Shown: positions 11,231 to 22,856, numbered from the stretch's first letter. The stretch: DNA of 64,000 bases from Epiperipatus broadwayi (GCA_028023455.1 JAQFVV010006246.1:299501-363500), one strand, 5' to 3'. The notes: generated from the letters alone by a model not told the origin. Program-made: numbers and translations.

Positions 11231-12601
11231 TCAATTTGAGAAAGTAATTCAAAGTTTAATTATAAATTATATATAGGGGTAATATTTCATTCTCTTAATG
11301 AACTTCCATAAATTAGAAATGATCAAAATCTTACTACTTACTTTGGAACATATTTAACTATACTGAATAACTTTATAACAGTTTAATGTAGTTCTACTTT
11401 TTTATCTCTATTATTGTTAGAATATTTTTTATAAATAAATATGTTGTTTTAATATGTTAATTTGACCTAAATTTTCTCTCTCAGTACCTCACCATATAAC
11501 ATTTTATTAAGATAATATTTGTCAACTATAGTATTTGTGTTTAAATATGCATTGTCTGATTGCCTAAATTAAGTAAGTTTCTTATTTAGTTGAGCTTGTT
11601 ATGGAATCAAGCAATTGGAACATTAAAAATTTTTTTAATGTGGGTATCCCAGTCACATTGGTTAGCTGGCACCCAAATGTTTATCCCAATATAAATAAAA
11701 GTATCCACAAAAGATGTATTTTGTTTCTAGCATTTATGGAGTGAGTGGAATAGTCTTGAAGCATGGTCACAGTTTGTGTATTTATAGACCATCTCGGTCT
11801 GACCTTTGATATAGTTTAATATGTAATATATTGACTATATTAACTTCTCTGCTTGTGTAACGGTGTTTCAAATCTATAAATTATTTTAAAATTTAAAAAT
11901 AATAAAAACATATTAGCTATTTGTTGTAATATATCAAAAAATGGAAATTGCAATAAAATGAAGCCAAAAGTACATTTTATATGCAGCAACCATAATAGTA
12001 TTTAGAAATAGATTACAGTAACCGACATTTGTGAAAAGTTAACCATTAATTAAAATGGATCTAGAATAAACATTATATTTTAGACTTGGTTTTTAAATAT
12101 AAAAGTATGTAATATTTTATGTTTTTTTTTAATAAATATCAAATTTACGGCTGCAGTGGAAAATTGAAAGGCTTAATAAAGTTCAATAAAATCCATTTCT
12201 TGGGTGGAATTACTACAGCTTTCCTTTATTACATTTTGTTAATAGTAATTAATTGAAGTGTCAAAAACATCAGTAGCTAAATAAATAAACAAATAATATA
12301 AAAATGACTTTAATTATCATGAATTACATTTGATTTTTATTTCATGTTTAAAAAATCAATTAAACATCAATTTATAATTTTTATTTTTTTTAACTTGAAA
12401 AAGCTAATAAATAAAGGAACGTTTTTGTTTTTTTTTAAATAAATAAATGACTTTGAATTTTTTAAAATTTAATAATTAATACAATTTAATACTATTTATA
12501 CATTTGAACAAATAACTAAAATATTATTAAATATAAGCAATAAAATTTGTTTATATTTTTTACAATATCTTTCATAAATATATCAAATTTATTAAGCGCA
12601 A
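11231..12601. other. AT-rich intergenic DNA
   Basis: Nothing recognised apart from poly(A)/(T) runs. Confidence 0.6.
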
Positions 12602-12847
12602 ACAGATAATATTGTAATAACATGAAAGCTAAAACCTTCAACAGATATGCTTTAAACATGCTTGTGTGACAGCCAATCAGATGTAATAATGACATCACAT
12701 GGACCTCTTAATCCTCAAAGACAAGTCAGAACTATAAGAAAAAGATCATCCATGTGATGTCATTCTTACATCTGATTGGCTGTCACATAAGCATGTTTAA
12801 AGCGTATCTGTTGAATGTTTTAGCTTTCACGTTATTACAATATCTTT
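12602..12847. repeat. Foldback (long inverted repeat) element
   Basis: Arms of about 100 bp at 12602-12703 and 12749-12847 are reverse complements with few mismatches and surround a 45-bp loop. Each arm contains a CCAATCAG / CTGATTGG word and a TGACATCA-like word. No ORF. The structure resembles a foldback MITE; an ACAATATCTTTC word occurs in the same orientation on both outer flanks (near 12561 and 12836) and may be a flank duplication. Confidence 0.75.
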
Positions 12848-13729
12848 CGTAGAGATTAGAGCAGCAGTAAAGTGTTTTTACATATTAAATAAGGGATTAC
12901 AACTAGAGCCGAATGTCATTTATAGGTTTACAATTTTAAAAATGTTAATGTCTAAATTATCCTTAATAACTCTGGCTTGTTTCTCTTTAATGTACAACTG
13001 AGTTAACAATATTTGTTACTTTACATTTTACTTTCAAGAGCATTTTTGTTTACGTGGATATCAGATGTTTATTTCTTCTCTCGATGAATACTTCCAGCCT
13101 ATTAATTATTAAATCACACGTTTTACTATTCTACGTAAATGGGTCTTAATCCATAAGAAATTTTCTTATAAGGGTTTGAACTCAGAGTCTATTCATTCTT
13201 TATGCTAATTCAAGCAACTGATTCACTGACAACACCCCTGTGAAAATGATACATGATCTCCAATATACTATTTTTATGCTCAACCAGTTCTCACTGATTG
13301 GTTCAGTCCATAATCTCCCACATATATACAATCAGGGATCATATTATAGTAAGATAGCAATTCATCAAACTTTAATGGAAATAATGTACCATTATTGCAT
13401 TATATATGCATGTACTTAATTTGTAATATATATTTATCTATATTTCATACTGTTTATGGAGAATATAATTTTCAAAGTTTTTTATTTTTATTTTTTTGAC
13501 AGAAATGCCAGATACCATTATAAGTTTTAAGATTTATTAATAAATGGAAATAAAAGCAATACATTTTTTTCCATATTCATTTAAGCATTATTTTCCAATA
13601 TACCACAATATATTGTGACAATGCTATTTGTTGACACTTCGATAAATATTTAATACTTTGTAACCCTTTTATAACTATATCGAATTAAAAAAAAATAGGT
13701 TCAAGTTTAATCTTAAATAAGATTTACTA

Positions 13730-13787
<58 letters not shown>

Positions 13788-15118
13788 GATAAAGGACATT
13801 GTAATAGAATAAAATAAACCTTTTGTTTTAATATTCACGACTATCTTCTTTATGTATGACTGTTAACATGGGCAAGAAAAGTTAGGTTTTCATATCTCTA
13901 TAACACTCAATCCATACTCTTTATGAAGCAAGATTTAAAGTGTATATTTGGGCTAAAGATAATCTTTAGGTTAATAAATGATTAGTAATAATCGTCAATA
14001 TATTTACAAAAAAAAACAGTTTATATCAAAGTTATGATGGCAGAAATTTGACACTTTTAATCAAATTATAGTTCTCTTCTCATTTAAATATGTGTAGAAA
14101 ATGATGATTTGGGCAACTGAATGTTGTCAAAACCGTTCACATGTGCAAGGAATGTTACATGTTGGACACTACAAAAATACTAATCATTAAATAAGTCTTA
14201 AAGTGTGCTTTGTGTCAATGCTGTAAATGCAGAAAATTTGATACATATAATACTAATTTCCTATTTATATAACATAAACAAATGAGAAAGATATGTGTGA
14301 GTTATTGTGATTTGATTTACTGATCAGTTTTAGTTAAGTATCTAAAAACCATCTTGGGGATCATTTATCTTTTTCAAGGGACCTATCTATAATCATAAAT
14401 AAACAAAAAAATATGAAAAATGTTGTGCTGTCTTAAGTAAATGTCCACTAAAAACTGAAATCAAAATAATAATTTAAGCTTATTAAAAAACTGTTTACTG
14501 AATTAGATATTTAAAAAAGTATACACTTGGTGTTTCCAAACTTAAAATCTAAAAGTAAATTAAAAGATTATCCCCAATCCCAAAAAGTGTATTTAAAATT
14601 CCATCAAATACTCAACATTTGCATAAATAAACTTTATATTTCATTTAGTCATTCTATCATAAAGTTTGAGTAAGATTTTGCTATGGAATCGTAATATCCA
14701 CTATAGATATATTTTGAATCAATCTCAAAAAGTCAATTAATAGTATTTTTATAACTTTAAAAAAACCATCAGAATATCAATAATCTTCACACCATATTTA
14801 TTTCAGTTACATAATTACAAATGCAACAATGTGAAAAATGTCACTATTTTAATCTTAAAAGACTATCTATAAACAAAATAATAAATGTATATGTTCTTAA
14901 TAAAATATTTAAACTGTATATTTCATACAGAAAATAACTTTTTTATATAAAATAAAACTTCTTAAACAAAAAATTGAAATAATTGTAACCAATGAGTTCA
15001 TTCTACAGAAGACCAGCTAGCAGATAAAAAAAACGAATATTGAACATTGCATTATTTTAGAAATACTCCTCATATTTTCATTATTCTAATATTCAAATTG
15101 TTATTTTTCCTCCTTTTA
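12848..15118. other. AT-rich intergenic DNA
   Basis: No gene seen. Holds a (AT)n run at 13734-13783 and a less AT-rich stretch at 13150-13330 that includes a GGGTTTGAACTC word resembling a tRNA B box, without a supporting A box. Confidence 0.5.
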
Positions 15119-15330
<212 letters not shown>

Positions 15331-16030
15331 TTGGCATGATTTTTATAAGTATTATTTTGTAAGTTACATCAGGTCATCTTGATTTATGGGTTGTAGTAGA
15401 GAATGTAAAGACAAATGGATATATCCTATCAAAATGAAAATTGATATTAAAATTAAGATTGTCAGCCCTCTCATTGTACCTTCCTTGAGACTGATAGCAA
15501 TAATAAAACCAGAGTCTAATATTTCTTTGACTTCACTTTAAACATGAGTTATATTTCCTAATCATTATCATTTGTAGAATCACTGGTATGACAATCAGTC
15601 ATACAATCTCTATCCACTGGCATCTTCATTGAAAAACTTGTCGCAATGACCAGACTTCCAGAGCACTGAAATCCCTTATAAAAAAATATCAATGGAGACA
15701 ATCTGATGATGACAATTTTCAACTATATAATCTCAATAACCTTACCATTAACATTTCAAGAGTTACCCAATTTAAAGAATGAACTCATACCTAGTCAAAA
15801 TGATGGAGATGGTGAACAGAATGCAAAAATTATTTATGGGTTGATAGGTTAATTGGTGAAATCAGACAAATGACAAAAATAACAGGCTACTAAATATTTT
15901 TATTATATTAGTAATAAAATTATGCAGCAAGGAATAATAAATTCAATATATGCTATGATAAAATTATCACAACATTAATTTATATTACTTCTCTATGAAA
16001 TGCATAACCACACACACATACACACAAAAA
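15331..16030. other. Intergenic DNA, moderately AT-rich
   Basis: No ORF or RNA recognised. 15480-15820 is less AT-rich than its surroundings and may be an old element, unassigned. Confidence 0.5.
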
Positions 16031-16151
16031 TAACATAAACAAGTATATATATATAGATATATATATATATATATACTTGTTTATGTTATATTTTGTTTTT
16101 ATGTATGTATGTATATATATATATATATATATATACATACATACATAAAAA
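16031..16151. repeat. Two adjacent AT-centred palindromes
   Basis: ATAACATAAACAAG-(TA)n-CTTGTTTATGTTAT (16031-16089) is followed by TTTTTATGTATGTATG-(TA)n-CATACATACATAAAAA (16097-16151). Both are near-perfect inverted repeats around (TA)n and sit 40 bp before the PLE terminal-repeat array. Confidence 0.8.
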
Positions 16152-16361
16152 CACATTTTCCAACTAGAAATTGCTTCTGGTTTTAAAAAGTGTGGTGTTT
16201 CTGAAGTTAGTTCAGTTCTATATGGCTATTTAAGTTAGATAGCTGGATTGGAAGACATATGGATGTCTGAAAATTTCATATTTTTTTATTTAATAGTTAC
16301 ACATTAGATAAAGTGCTGGGCTTGTTCTAGTATTTTTAATCTAATGCTTGAATATCCTATC

Positions 16362-16401
16362 ACCTTACTGATGATACCAATAACAGAAACTGGTCTGGGA
16401 T
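16362..16401 (+). ncRNA. Hammerhead ribozyme fold B1
   Basis: The core is consensus: CTGATGA (16368-16374) and GAAA (16386-16389). Stem III is A16389-T16394 and C16390-G16393 with a TG loop, then C16395 completes a GUC triplet; predicted cleavage falls after 16395. Stem I (16362-16367 with 16396-16401) holds A-T pairs, a C-G pair and two wobbles with one C-A mismatch. Stem II (TACCAATAACA) has lost pairing relative to unit B2 (TGC-TAATA-GCA), so activity may be reduced. Confidence 0.7.
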
Positions 16402-16751
16402 TGAGAATATTCTGCAAAGATTGTTAAGAGCTTATTTTTCAAGTTCTATATATAACATTTATAAAGGCAAACTTATTAAATTAGGTCATGTGACAGCTGA
16501 CTTGATTTTTTTTTTTGTAATTTTATTTTTTGCTATTAAGGCTTTGGTGATTTTATATTTTTAAAGCTATTAATATATGGTGCATCTGAACTTAGTTCAG
16601 TCCCATATGGCTATTTAAGTTAGATAGATGGATTGAAAGACATATGGATATCTGAAAATTTCAAATTTTTGATTTAATAGTTATACATTAGATAAAGTGC
16701 TGGGCTTGTCCTTGTATTTTTAATCAAATGCTTCACTATTCTGGCACCACC

Positions 16752-16785
16752 CTGAAGATGCTAATAGCAGAGACTGGTCTGGGAC
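16752..16785 (+). ncRNA. Hammerhead ribozyme fold B2 (degraded core)
   Basis: CTGAAGA (16752-16758) is a valid CUGANGA box. Stem II is perfect: T-A, G-C, C-G closing TAATA (16759-16769). The next box is GAGA (16770-16773) instead of GAAA, a core substitution expected to abolish cleavage. ACTGGTC follows, with the same two-pair stem III and GUC triplet as B1. Stem I pairing is poor. The predicted former cut is after 16779, 384 bp from B1. Confidence 0.65.
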
Positions 16786-16830
16786 TGCATATATTTTGGA
16801 AAGCTTGTTGTTTAGGTCTGGGACCAACCT

Positions 16831-18639
16831 GAATTTGAACACACTCTATGAGCTCCAGATCAAACACCTAATGAACAACATATAATGATTGTACATGAGA
16901 ATATGCACCATGAACTAGCTCAATAGATACAATTACTACTGAGACTAATCCCTAATTTCAAGATAATGAATGATATGAATATTTATCTATCTTTCTAAAT
17001 AAGTCAATACATATTTGATTGGGGTTGCCAAAATACAGTAAACATTAAGATTTATACTAATTAATGAATAATAAATAGTCAATACCAAGTACATTATATA
17101 TTTCATTTTTAATAACAAGCAAATATTATTCAGATGATCATAATGATTAACATAAACTATCTCTAGTCTTAGAAGAAAGAATCTACAATGTACAATATGA
17201 TAGCAGTTGTAATCATATGCCAATAATTAATATGTAAGCTTTCAAGAAATATATCTATTATCTATGCTACAAAACAGACATGTGTGATTAAAGGTATGTC
17301 TGGTATAGATGCCAAATGACTTACATACATTATTCATTAAGTGGTATTTTATTTGGGAAAGAAATACATTTCCAATTTCTTATAAGAGTGGGGTGAAATT
17401 TATCTTCCACACATCCATAAACTATTCTTCCAAGGCATGAGTCGATATAAAAGGTATGACTTCAGATACTTAGCAAAAAAGTTATTTTAATTGTCTGTAA
17501 ATATAAAATGATTTGATTTTAACAGAATTAATTCGTCATGACTTATAAAGCAAAGAGTGGCCATTATTTGAACTAAAAAGTAAAATGGTACTAACACATT
17601 ACAAGCAATGAAACGAGTGTGAAATAAATGGTTTTGTTAATGATTTACAAAGATTAAGATCAGCTTGTATTCAGAAAGTCCTTTTTGCCATACAAAGGAT
17701 CAAGGGAACACAGGAAAGCCAGGTAGGGACTCAACCACAAATCTTTGGTGTTCCAATAGAGTGAGGAACAAATGATGAAGTAATATCTGTCTACATTTTA
17801 AAATATCAATAACATAACTGGAATGACAAAACCCAAGAAAGCAAAAGGATGGCTTATGTTAGCAATGTTATGAACAGTAATGATATAATAATCATGATAT
17901 TTAATTAAAAGTCTATGTTACATAACATAAGTGTTCTACATTATGACCTGATTATATAGGATTAAAACCAAACTTATTATGTGCAAATTTGCTTACCATA
18001 ACTATATAATGATAATAATATTACCCTTTATATTATGCCCTCCGCAAACACAAATGTAGTATGTGACATTTGAATTATAAAATATCTATTTTCCTTTTCT
18101 TATTAATATTCATAAAACTTTTATAAAGGTAACTCAGTCTAGATAAATAATATTTTGTAAATTAAATAAATGGTCGAGAGCATAGTGGCTATAAATTAAG
18201 CTAATAACATGTATTAGTCCTTGGCAAAATAATATCAAGCAACTAAATAAATATTCCAACCTGATAATTAGTAGAGCCATTATTAATTTAGTTCTAACAG
18301 GAAAATAATTAGGCTATAACATTAATATAATACTATTTTCTTAGGGTAAGTTTAAATGAAGGTTGTTATTGAGTTGGAAGTTTTATTGGCATATAATATT
18401 GCAAATTTATAATATTAACAAAACAAACAAGAATTAATTAAAATGAACTGCCATAAAAAGAGAAAGAAAATTACTAAGGTATTAGTTTAAGACTAGAGAT
18501 ATAATGAAATACAGAATTACTATAACAAAATTTTAAAGCATTTTAACATGAGTGGAAAAACTAAGGCAATAGTTACTTTTAAATATGAGTTGAGATATAG
18601 TTCATGAACAGACCAGAAATTTGCTATTTAAAAATAAAA
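16831..18639. other. AT-rich intergenic DNA
   Basis: No ORF with recognisable content. 16800-16860 includes CTCTATGAGCTCCAGATCAA, weakly similar to TCTCATGAAGCTCAGGTCAA near 19620, so both PLE arrays may share flanking sequence of another repeat. Confidence 0.4.
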
Positions 18640-18985
18640 AGGTTACCAGTTCTTGCATGGATCACTCATTGATTCATAATGATAGAGTCCAATTGGATTT
18701 AGGAGACAACATAGGTGCACACTTAATTTACGTACACTTTATGAATTACTTTCCTTTTGGATTTTAGGCAGCTTATGAATGATATTCAACAGTTCTATTT
18801 TAGCAACATATTGAAGATTTGTTGGAGAACTTTGAGGTCCAGCCATCAGATTTTCGAAGTTATCCATGTGCCATACTGTGAACACTCTTAAAATTCAAAA
18901 TTAAAACTGACTTAGTTTCTGGTAGCAACTCTTATTAAATTAATAGTAATGGCTCCTTTTAGAAACTTTTCCAGGGTTTTTATAC
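18640..18985 (-). promoter_or_regulatory. LTR-like segment: TATA box and donor-like site
   Basis: On the minus strand GAGTATAAAAACCC (about 18970-18983) is a strong TATA motif in a less AT-rich context. About 330 nt downstream is CTGGTAACC (about 18641-18649), which resembles a 5' splice donor. Similar TATA-to-GGTAA layouts occur at 23.9, 30.6 and 34.3 kb, which suggests LTRs of a related family. No LTR end was located for this copy. Confidence 0.3.
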
Positions 18986-19639
18986 TCTTGTCTATGGTTT
19001 CTTGCCCATTATGATCTATATATCATAAGGCCAAAGCTTTTACATTATTACTAAAATAAATTTCCTCTAGTTAATATTTGATCCATTACTTTGATAAAAC
19101 TTTCAAATCCATTATCTGAATTTATTTTCTATTTAGAAAATAAATTTGTAAAATTTAAACAAACAATTTTAATTTAGAACCATTCTTAAAGTTTAAACTT
19201 AACACTTTAACTAATTAATAAAGACTTCGCTGTCTTTGGAAAAGGACGATTTAAAAGCTTACTGAAAGAATGTAACTTTTAATCATAAAAAAATTTGAAC
19301 AATATTGTAAAATATAAAATAAAACATTCTGATGTAATGAAACTTTATAACGAACATATATGTAACTATTTACAAATATATATGCCTAATCCAAATAATT
19401 AAATACTCTTTAAATAGCATTATTTTAATAATTTACCATGAGGTAATTAATGATATTAACAAAATTAAACCTAAAATAATTAGCTTCAATAAATATTTAG
19501 ATAATAACCTTAGTTTTAATTGAAATTAATGTATATTGAAGATGGTATAAACTCTCATTACAGGGTTCAGAAATATTTATTGTTTGTAACTGGGTCTGAA
19601 CTAGGTTAATAAGTGGAATCTCATGAAGCTCAGGTCAAA
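18986..19639. other. AT-rich spacer
   Basis: Nothing recognised. Confidence 0.5.
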
Positions 19640-19960
19640 TTTAGATCTGACCGCTTCACTATATATAACATTTGTAAATGAAAGCTTATTAAATTAGATC
19701 ATATGACATCTGACTTGATTTTTTTTTTTGTAATTTTATTTTTTGCTATTAAGGCTTTAGTAATTTTATATTGCTAAAGCTATTAATCTATGGTATATCT
19801 GAACTTAGTTCAGTCTCATATAATAACTATTTAAGTTAGATAGCTGAATTGGTAGACATATGGATGTCTGGAAATTTCAGATTTTCAACTTAATAGAATA
19901 TATTAGATAAAGTGTTGGGCTTAACCTGGTATTTTTAATCTAATTCTTGAATATCCTAGC

Positions 19961-20000
19961 ACCTCACTGATGACACCAATAGCAGAAAATAGTCTGGGGT
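19961..20000 (+). ncRNA. Hammerhead ribozyme fold C1
   Basis: Stem I is well formed: ACCTCA (19961-19966) pairs with TGGGGT (19995-20000), five Watson-Crick pairs and one T-G wobble. The boxes CTGATGA (19967-19973) and GAAA (19985-19988) are consensus. Stem II (CACCAATAGCA) is a mutated form of TGC-loop-GCA. Stem III is eroded to A19988-T19993, but the GUC triplet (19992-19994) remains; predicted cleavage falls after 19994. This has the most intact core and stem I of the set. Confidence 0.72.
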
Positions 20001-20340
20001 TGAGGATATTCTGCAAAGCTTGTTAAGAACCTATTTTGCAAGTTCTATATATAACAATTGTAAATGCAAGCATATCAAATTAGGTCATGTGATATCTGAC
20101 TTGATTTTTTTGTAATTTTCTTTTTTGCTATTAAAACTTTGGTGATTTAATATTTCTAAAGATATTAATATATGGTGTATCTGAAATTAGTATCATCCCA
20201 TATGAGGATTTAAATTAGATAGCCAGATTTGAAGACATATGGATGTCTGAAAATATCAGATTTTTGACTTAATATATATACCTTAGATAAAGTGCTGGGT
20301 TTGTCCTGATATTTTTAATCTAATGCTTGAATATGCTGGC

Positions 20341-20380
20341 ACCTCACTGACAATGCCAACATCAGAAATCATTCTGGGGT
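20341..20380 (+). ncRNA. Hammerhead ribozyme fold C2 (degraded core)
   Basis: Stem I is identical to C1 (20341-20346 with 20375-20380). The first box reads CTGACAA (20347-20353), with A where consensus has G8, which should inactivate it. The second box is GAAA (20365-20368). The triplet is UUC (ending at 20374), and stem III retains only the closing A-T pair. Confidence 0.62.
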
Positions 20381-20494
20381 TGAGGATATTCTGCAAAGCT
20401 TAAGAGCTTATTTTGCAAGCTACATATATATGGAAAAAAAAGGTGGATAGCATCGGCTTATGTAAAAAATATTGTTTGTAATAAGATTACATCA

Positions 20495-20951
20495 TTGGTA
20501 TCTGCTGATTTTAATGTTGCATTTAACATGAGTGCAAATACTGGAAGATTGGTTATTAATGGGAAAGATTCTATTGATAAAAGCAACAAATGTAATATTA
20601 TATATAAAGTGGTATGTCATGGTGGATATAGTTACATTGGGGAGACTAAATGTGCATTGACAAAGAGGATTAGGGAGCATGAACTATTTATTATATAATA
20701 AGTTGCATTGTTCTGCAGATAGATATAAATCTGTTTTTGCAGAACATGCAGTCATTTGTAATGGAGAATTCTGCTTTGATAGAGTTTTTATTTTGCATAT
20801 GGAAAATGATTTGAATAAAAGAAAAATTAAGGAGTCCTATTTTATAAATAGTACTGATAATGCATTGAATAAACAGTGTAATTGTGTTAATATTCACAAT
20901 TTATGGAAAGTAGATAATTCACATGGGATCATTACTGGTGTGAGAGTTTAA
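20495..20951 (+). pseudogene. PLE GIY-YIG endonuclease fragment
   Basis: Two overlapping frames together encode a PLE-type GIY-YIG nuclease, which makes the DNA nick that primes reverse transcription. The first frame (20495-20698) has NIIYKVVC (GIY strand), YIGET (YIG strand) and LTKRIREH with the helix Arg and His; Cys at positions 33 and 41 fit the PLE zinc-binding pattern. The second frame (20679-20951) continues with VFAEHAVIC, then DRVFIL and KRKIKESYFI, which carries the conserved metal-binding Glu, and ends NIHNLWK. A single frameshift near 20690-20700 separates them. No ATG starts the first frame and no RT precedes it. Confidence 0.8.
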
Positions 20952-20997
20952 TAATATTTAAATATTAACATATTGCTACTTAAAATGGCAGAATATG

Positions 20998-21017
20998 CTG
21001 AAGCTGGCTATAGGAAA
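20998..21017 (+). other. Hammerhead-like relic after the PLE endonuclease
   Basis: CTGAAG-C-TGGCTATAG-GAAA keeps the spacing of a hammerhead core (CTGANGA, short stem-loop, GAAA), with a substituted A9 and the 3' half of stem II lost. No UH triplet with flanking stem I follows convincingly. Its position right after the endonuclease frame is where a 3' terminal repeat would be expected. Confidence 0.3.
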
Positions 21018-21221
21018 GGATATTAATCTTCAATTTTATATAGGCATTTTTTTTAATTTTGTAATTTTATGCTAGTGAATTGTTTTATATATATATTATA
21101 TTTATTCAAAACAATACAATAATAAATACAGTAAAAATATTTTAAAAAACAAATATATACCACAATTTAATAAAAATACTTTCAACTATCTTTGTAGTCA
21201 TTATCAACTAGATTTAAATTT

Positions 21222-21430
21222 GCCCCAAATTGGGCACCAATTATAATGGTCAGGGTGATCATGCTATCTTACTGTATCTGCCATACATGGTGCCACCAGG
21301 CTATTTGAACCTGAAAAATTTATATAGTAGGCAGATATGCACTGTTAAAGATTCAATTTTTATTTTATTACAATCGTCAGCTCTTGCCTCTAGCTCATGG
21401 AGTAACAGAGGTTTAAAACATATTTATTAA
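21222..21430 (-). mobile_element. LTR end with primer-binding site remnant
   Basis: On the minus strand TGACCATTATAA (complement of 21241-21252) is followed at once by TTGGTGCCCAATTTGGGGC (complement of 21222-21240), a TGGYGCC-type tRNA primer-binding site. The same pair (TGACCGTTACA, then TTGGTGCCCAATATGGGAC) occurs on the plus strand at 57585-57627. The upstream LTR side (21253-21430) is less AT-rich, as LTR U5 regions tend to be here. Confidence 0.55.
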
Positions 21431-21639
21431 AATATGTTTTTAATAAAGATTAAAAAAATAAACTACATCACTGCCAGTACTAATAACATGAAAGATTTTA
21501 TTCATGTATATATAATTATTGCTTGGTCAAATCATGTGATTTCAATGAAAAAATATTAAACTTTATTTACAATTAATGATTTATACATAATTGTAAGACA
21601 CACACCCTCACATGACACCATAATAAAGTGTAAAGTGTG

Positions 21640-22049
21640 CAAATTTGCAGAAATAATTTACTGCAATGCAACAACATGCCCTGCAATGTGTAGTACATCA
21701 GAACTGTTGTATACATATAACACATGGCTGTGAAAATACATTTGCCATATAAATGAAATTTTTATGTGTTTTAGCACATAAATTGTACCATCATGTGGTG
21801 TGTGTATTTTATCAACTATTACTGAAGTTATATACTGAATTGATTTTTAATGATTATGATATGAATTGTAATTTTAAATTTGATTTTGATACAAAAAAGA
21901 TAGAAATTTTAGGTCAAAAGAGAGATAATGAAAAAAAAATTAAAGAAGCAATTTGTATTAGAAGATATAAAAATACGATAATAGACAGTCAGCAAATGTT
22001 AAGATTAATGAATTATGAGGTATTTAAATCAACATGTGTTTCTGGATAG
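21640..22049 (+). pseudogene. Second PLE GIY-YIG endonuclease fragment
   Basis: The open frame 21753-22049 ends with FDFDTKKIEIL and KKIKEAICIRRYKNT then LRLMNYEV, matching the C-terminal half of PLE endonucleases (a hydrophobic FDxxxxKIL box followed by the R/K-x-KEAIxI motif with the conserved Glu). Upstream, 21636-21720 can be read as a decayed IYCN...C...SELLY stretch resembling the GIY-YIG region, with stops. It differs from the 20.5-kb copy, so this is another PLE lineage or a far older copy. No hammerhead was found next to it. Confidence 0.55.
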
Positions 22050-22774
22050 TAGTAGATGATTCCATTTTGAAATTTGAATCAAGTTGATAAAGATTACGAA
22101 TATAATCGAAAATATTTCTCTATATTTTTTTATTTATATTAAAGATCATTTACCATTATTTAAAATATACTTAAGTGTTGTTTATATATATATATATATT
22201 ACAAATAAAAAACAATTTATTTTTAAAAAAAAACATATAAAATCATAATTTTAATAAAATAGACATTCTTTTTTATTGATCTATCTGATATACTGTAATT
22301 AATATTTTTAAATACTCATTTTAAAAAAAAAATGTATTTAAAAACAAAGTTTTTATAGTATTAATACTGTCTAAGCAAAGCAACTTATAAAAAATGCATA
22401 CCATATTTTAACCATAATTTAACAGCTTATTTGTTTATGTGTACAAATTATTTTTCAAATGTATGATATCATCTTAAGAATAAAAACATATATCATTTTT
22501 GCTGCTATATAACATGAAATAAAATTTTGATACATCATTTGTCAGAACATATAATCATTTCATTTTATTTTTTTACATTATGAAGTTTTAACAAAACTAC
22601 CATTTAGTAATGAGTTAATTTTTAAAATATAATTTAGATACATTTACAATTAAAATAAATTAAATGTGTAGTATAATTTTTTATGTAGATAACTTCACCA
22701 AGTTTAAACTCAAGTACTCACATTATATGGTCCCCTTTTCACACACACACACAAAGTTTTGTAGTTATTTGAAA
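22050..22774. other. AT-rich spacer
   Basis: Nothing recognised; short (CA)n at about 22741-22753. Confidence 0.5.
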
Positions 22775-22813
22775 CTTCAATATATATATATATATATATA
22801 TATATGAAAACAT

Positions 22814-22849
<36 letters not shown>

Positions 22850-22856
22850 ATGTTTT
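22775..22856. repeat. (AT)n tracts and palindrome
   Basis: (AT)n at about 22781-22804 is followed by GAAAACATTAC-(TA)n-GTAATGTTTT (22806-22856), a near-perfect inverted repeat around a second (TA)n. Confidence 0.8.

Larger units (their letters stand above)
16190..16830 (+). mobile_element. Tandem PLE terminal-repeat (pLTR) units, array 1
   Basis: Two head-to-tail units share an AACTTAGTTCAGT box or variant, a TATGGCTATTTAAGTTAGAT box, GACATATGGAT-TCTGAAAATTTC, an AAAGTGCTGGGCTTGT box and then a hammerhead. The hammerhead cut sites are 384 bp apart. Between the units lie TAGGTCATGTGACAGCTGAC, a T-run and GCTATTAAGGCTTTGG, as in the arrays at 1 and 19.6 kb. No ORF. I read it as a solo PLE terminal-repeat array or a retrozyme dimer. 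Confidence 0.7.
19640..21080 (+). mobile_element. Penelope-like element remnant: two hammerhead terminal repeats joined to an endonuclease
   Basis: Two head-to-tail terminal-repeat units (hammerhead cut sites 380 bp apart) are followed about 50 bp later by a GIY-YIG endonuclease reading frame in the same orientation, then by a hammerhead-like relic and a T-rich segment resembling the start of another terminal repeat. PLEs normally carry a roughly 2-kb reverse transcriptase before the endonuclease; none is present here, so the element either lost it by internal deletion or is a composite non-autonomous form. The unit sequence is the same family as the 16.2-kb array. Confidence 0.75.
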
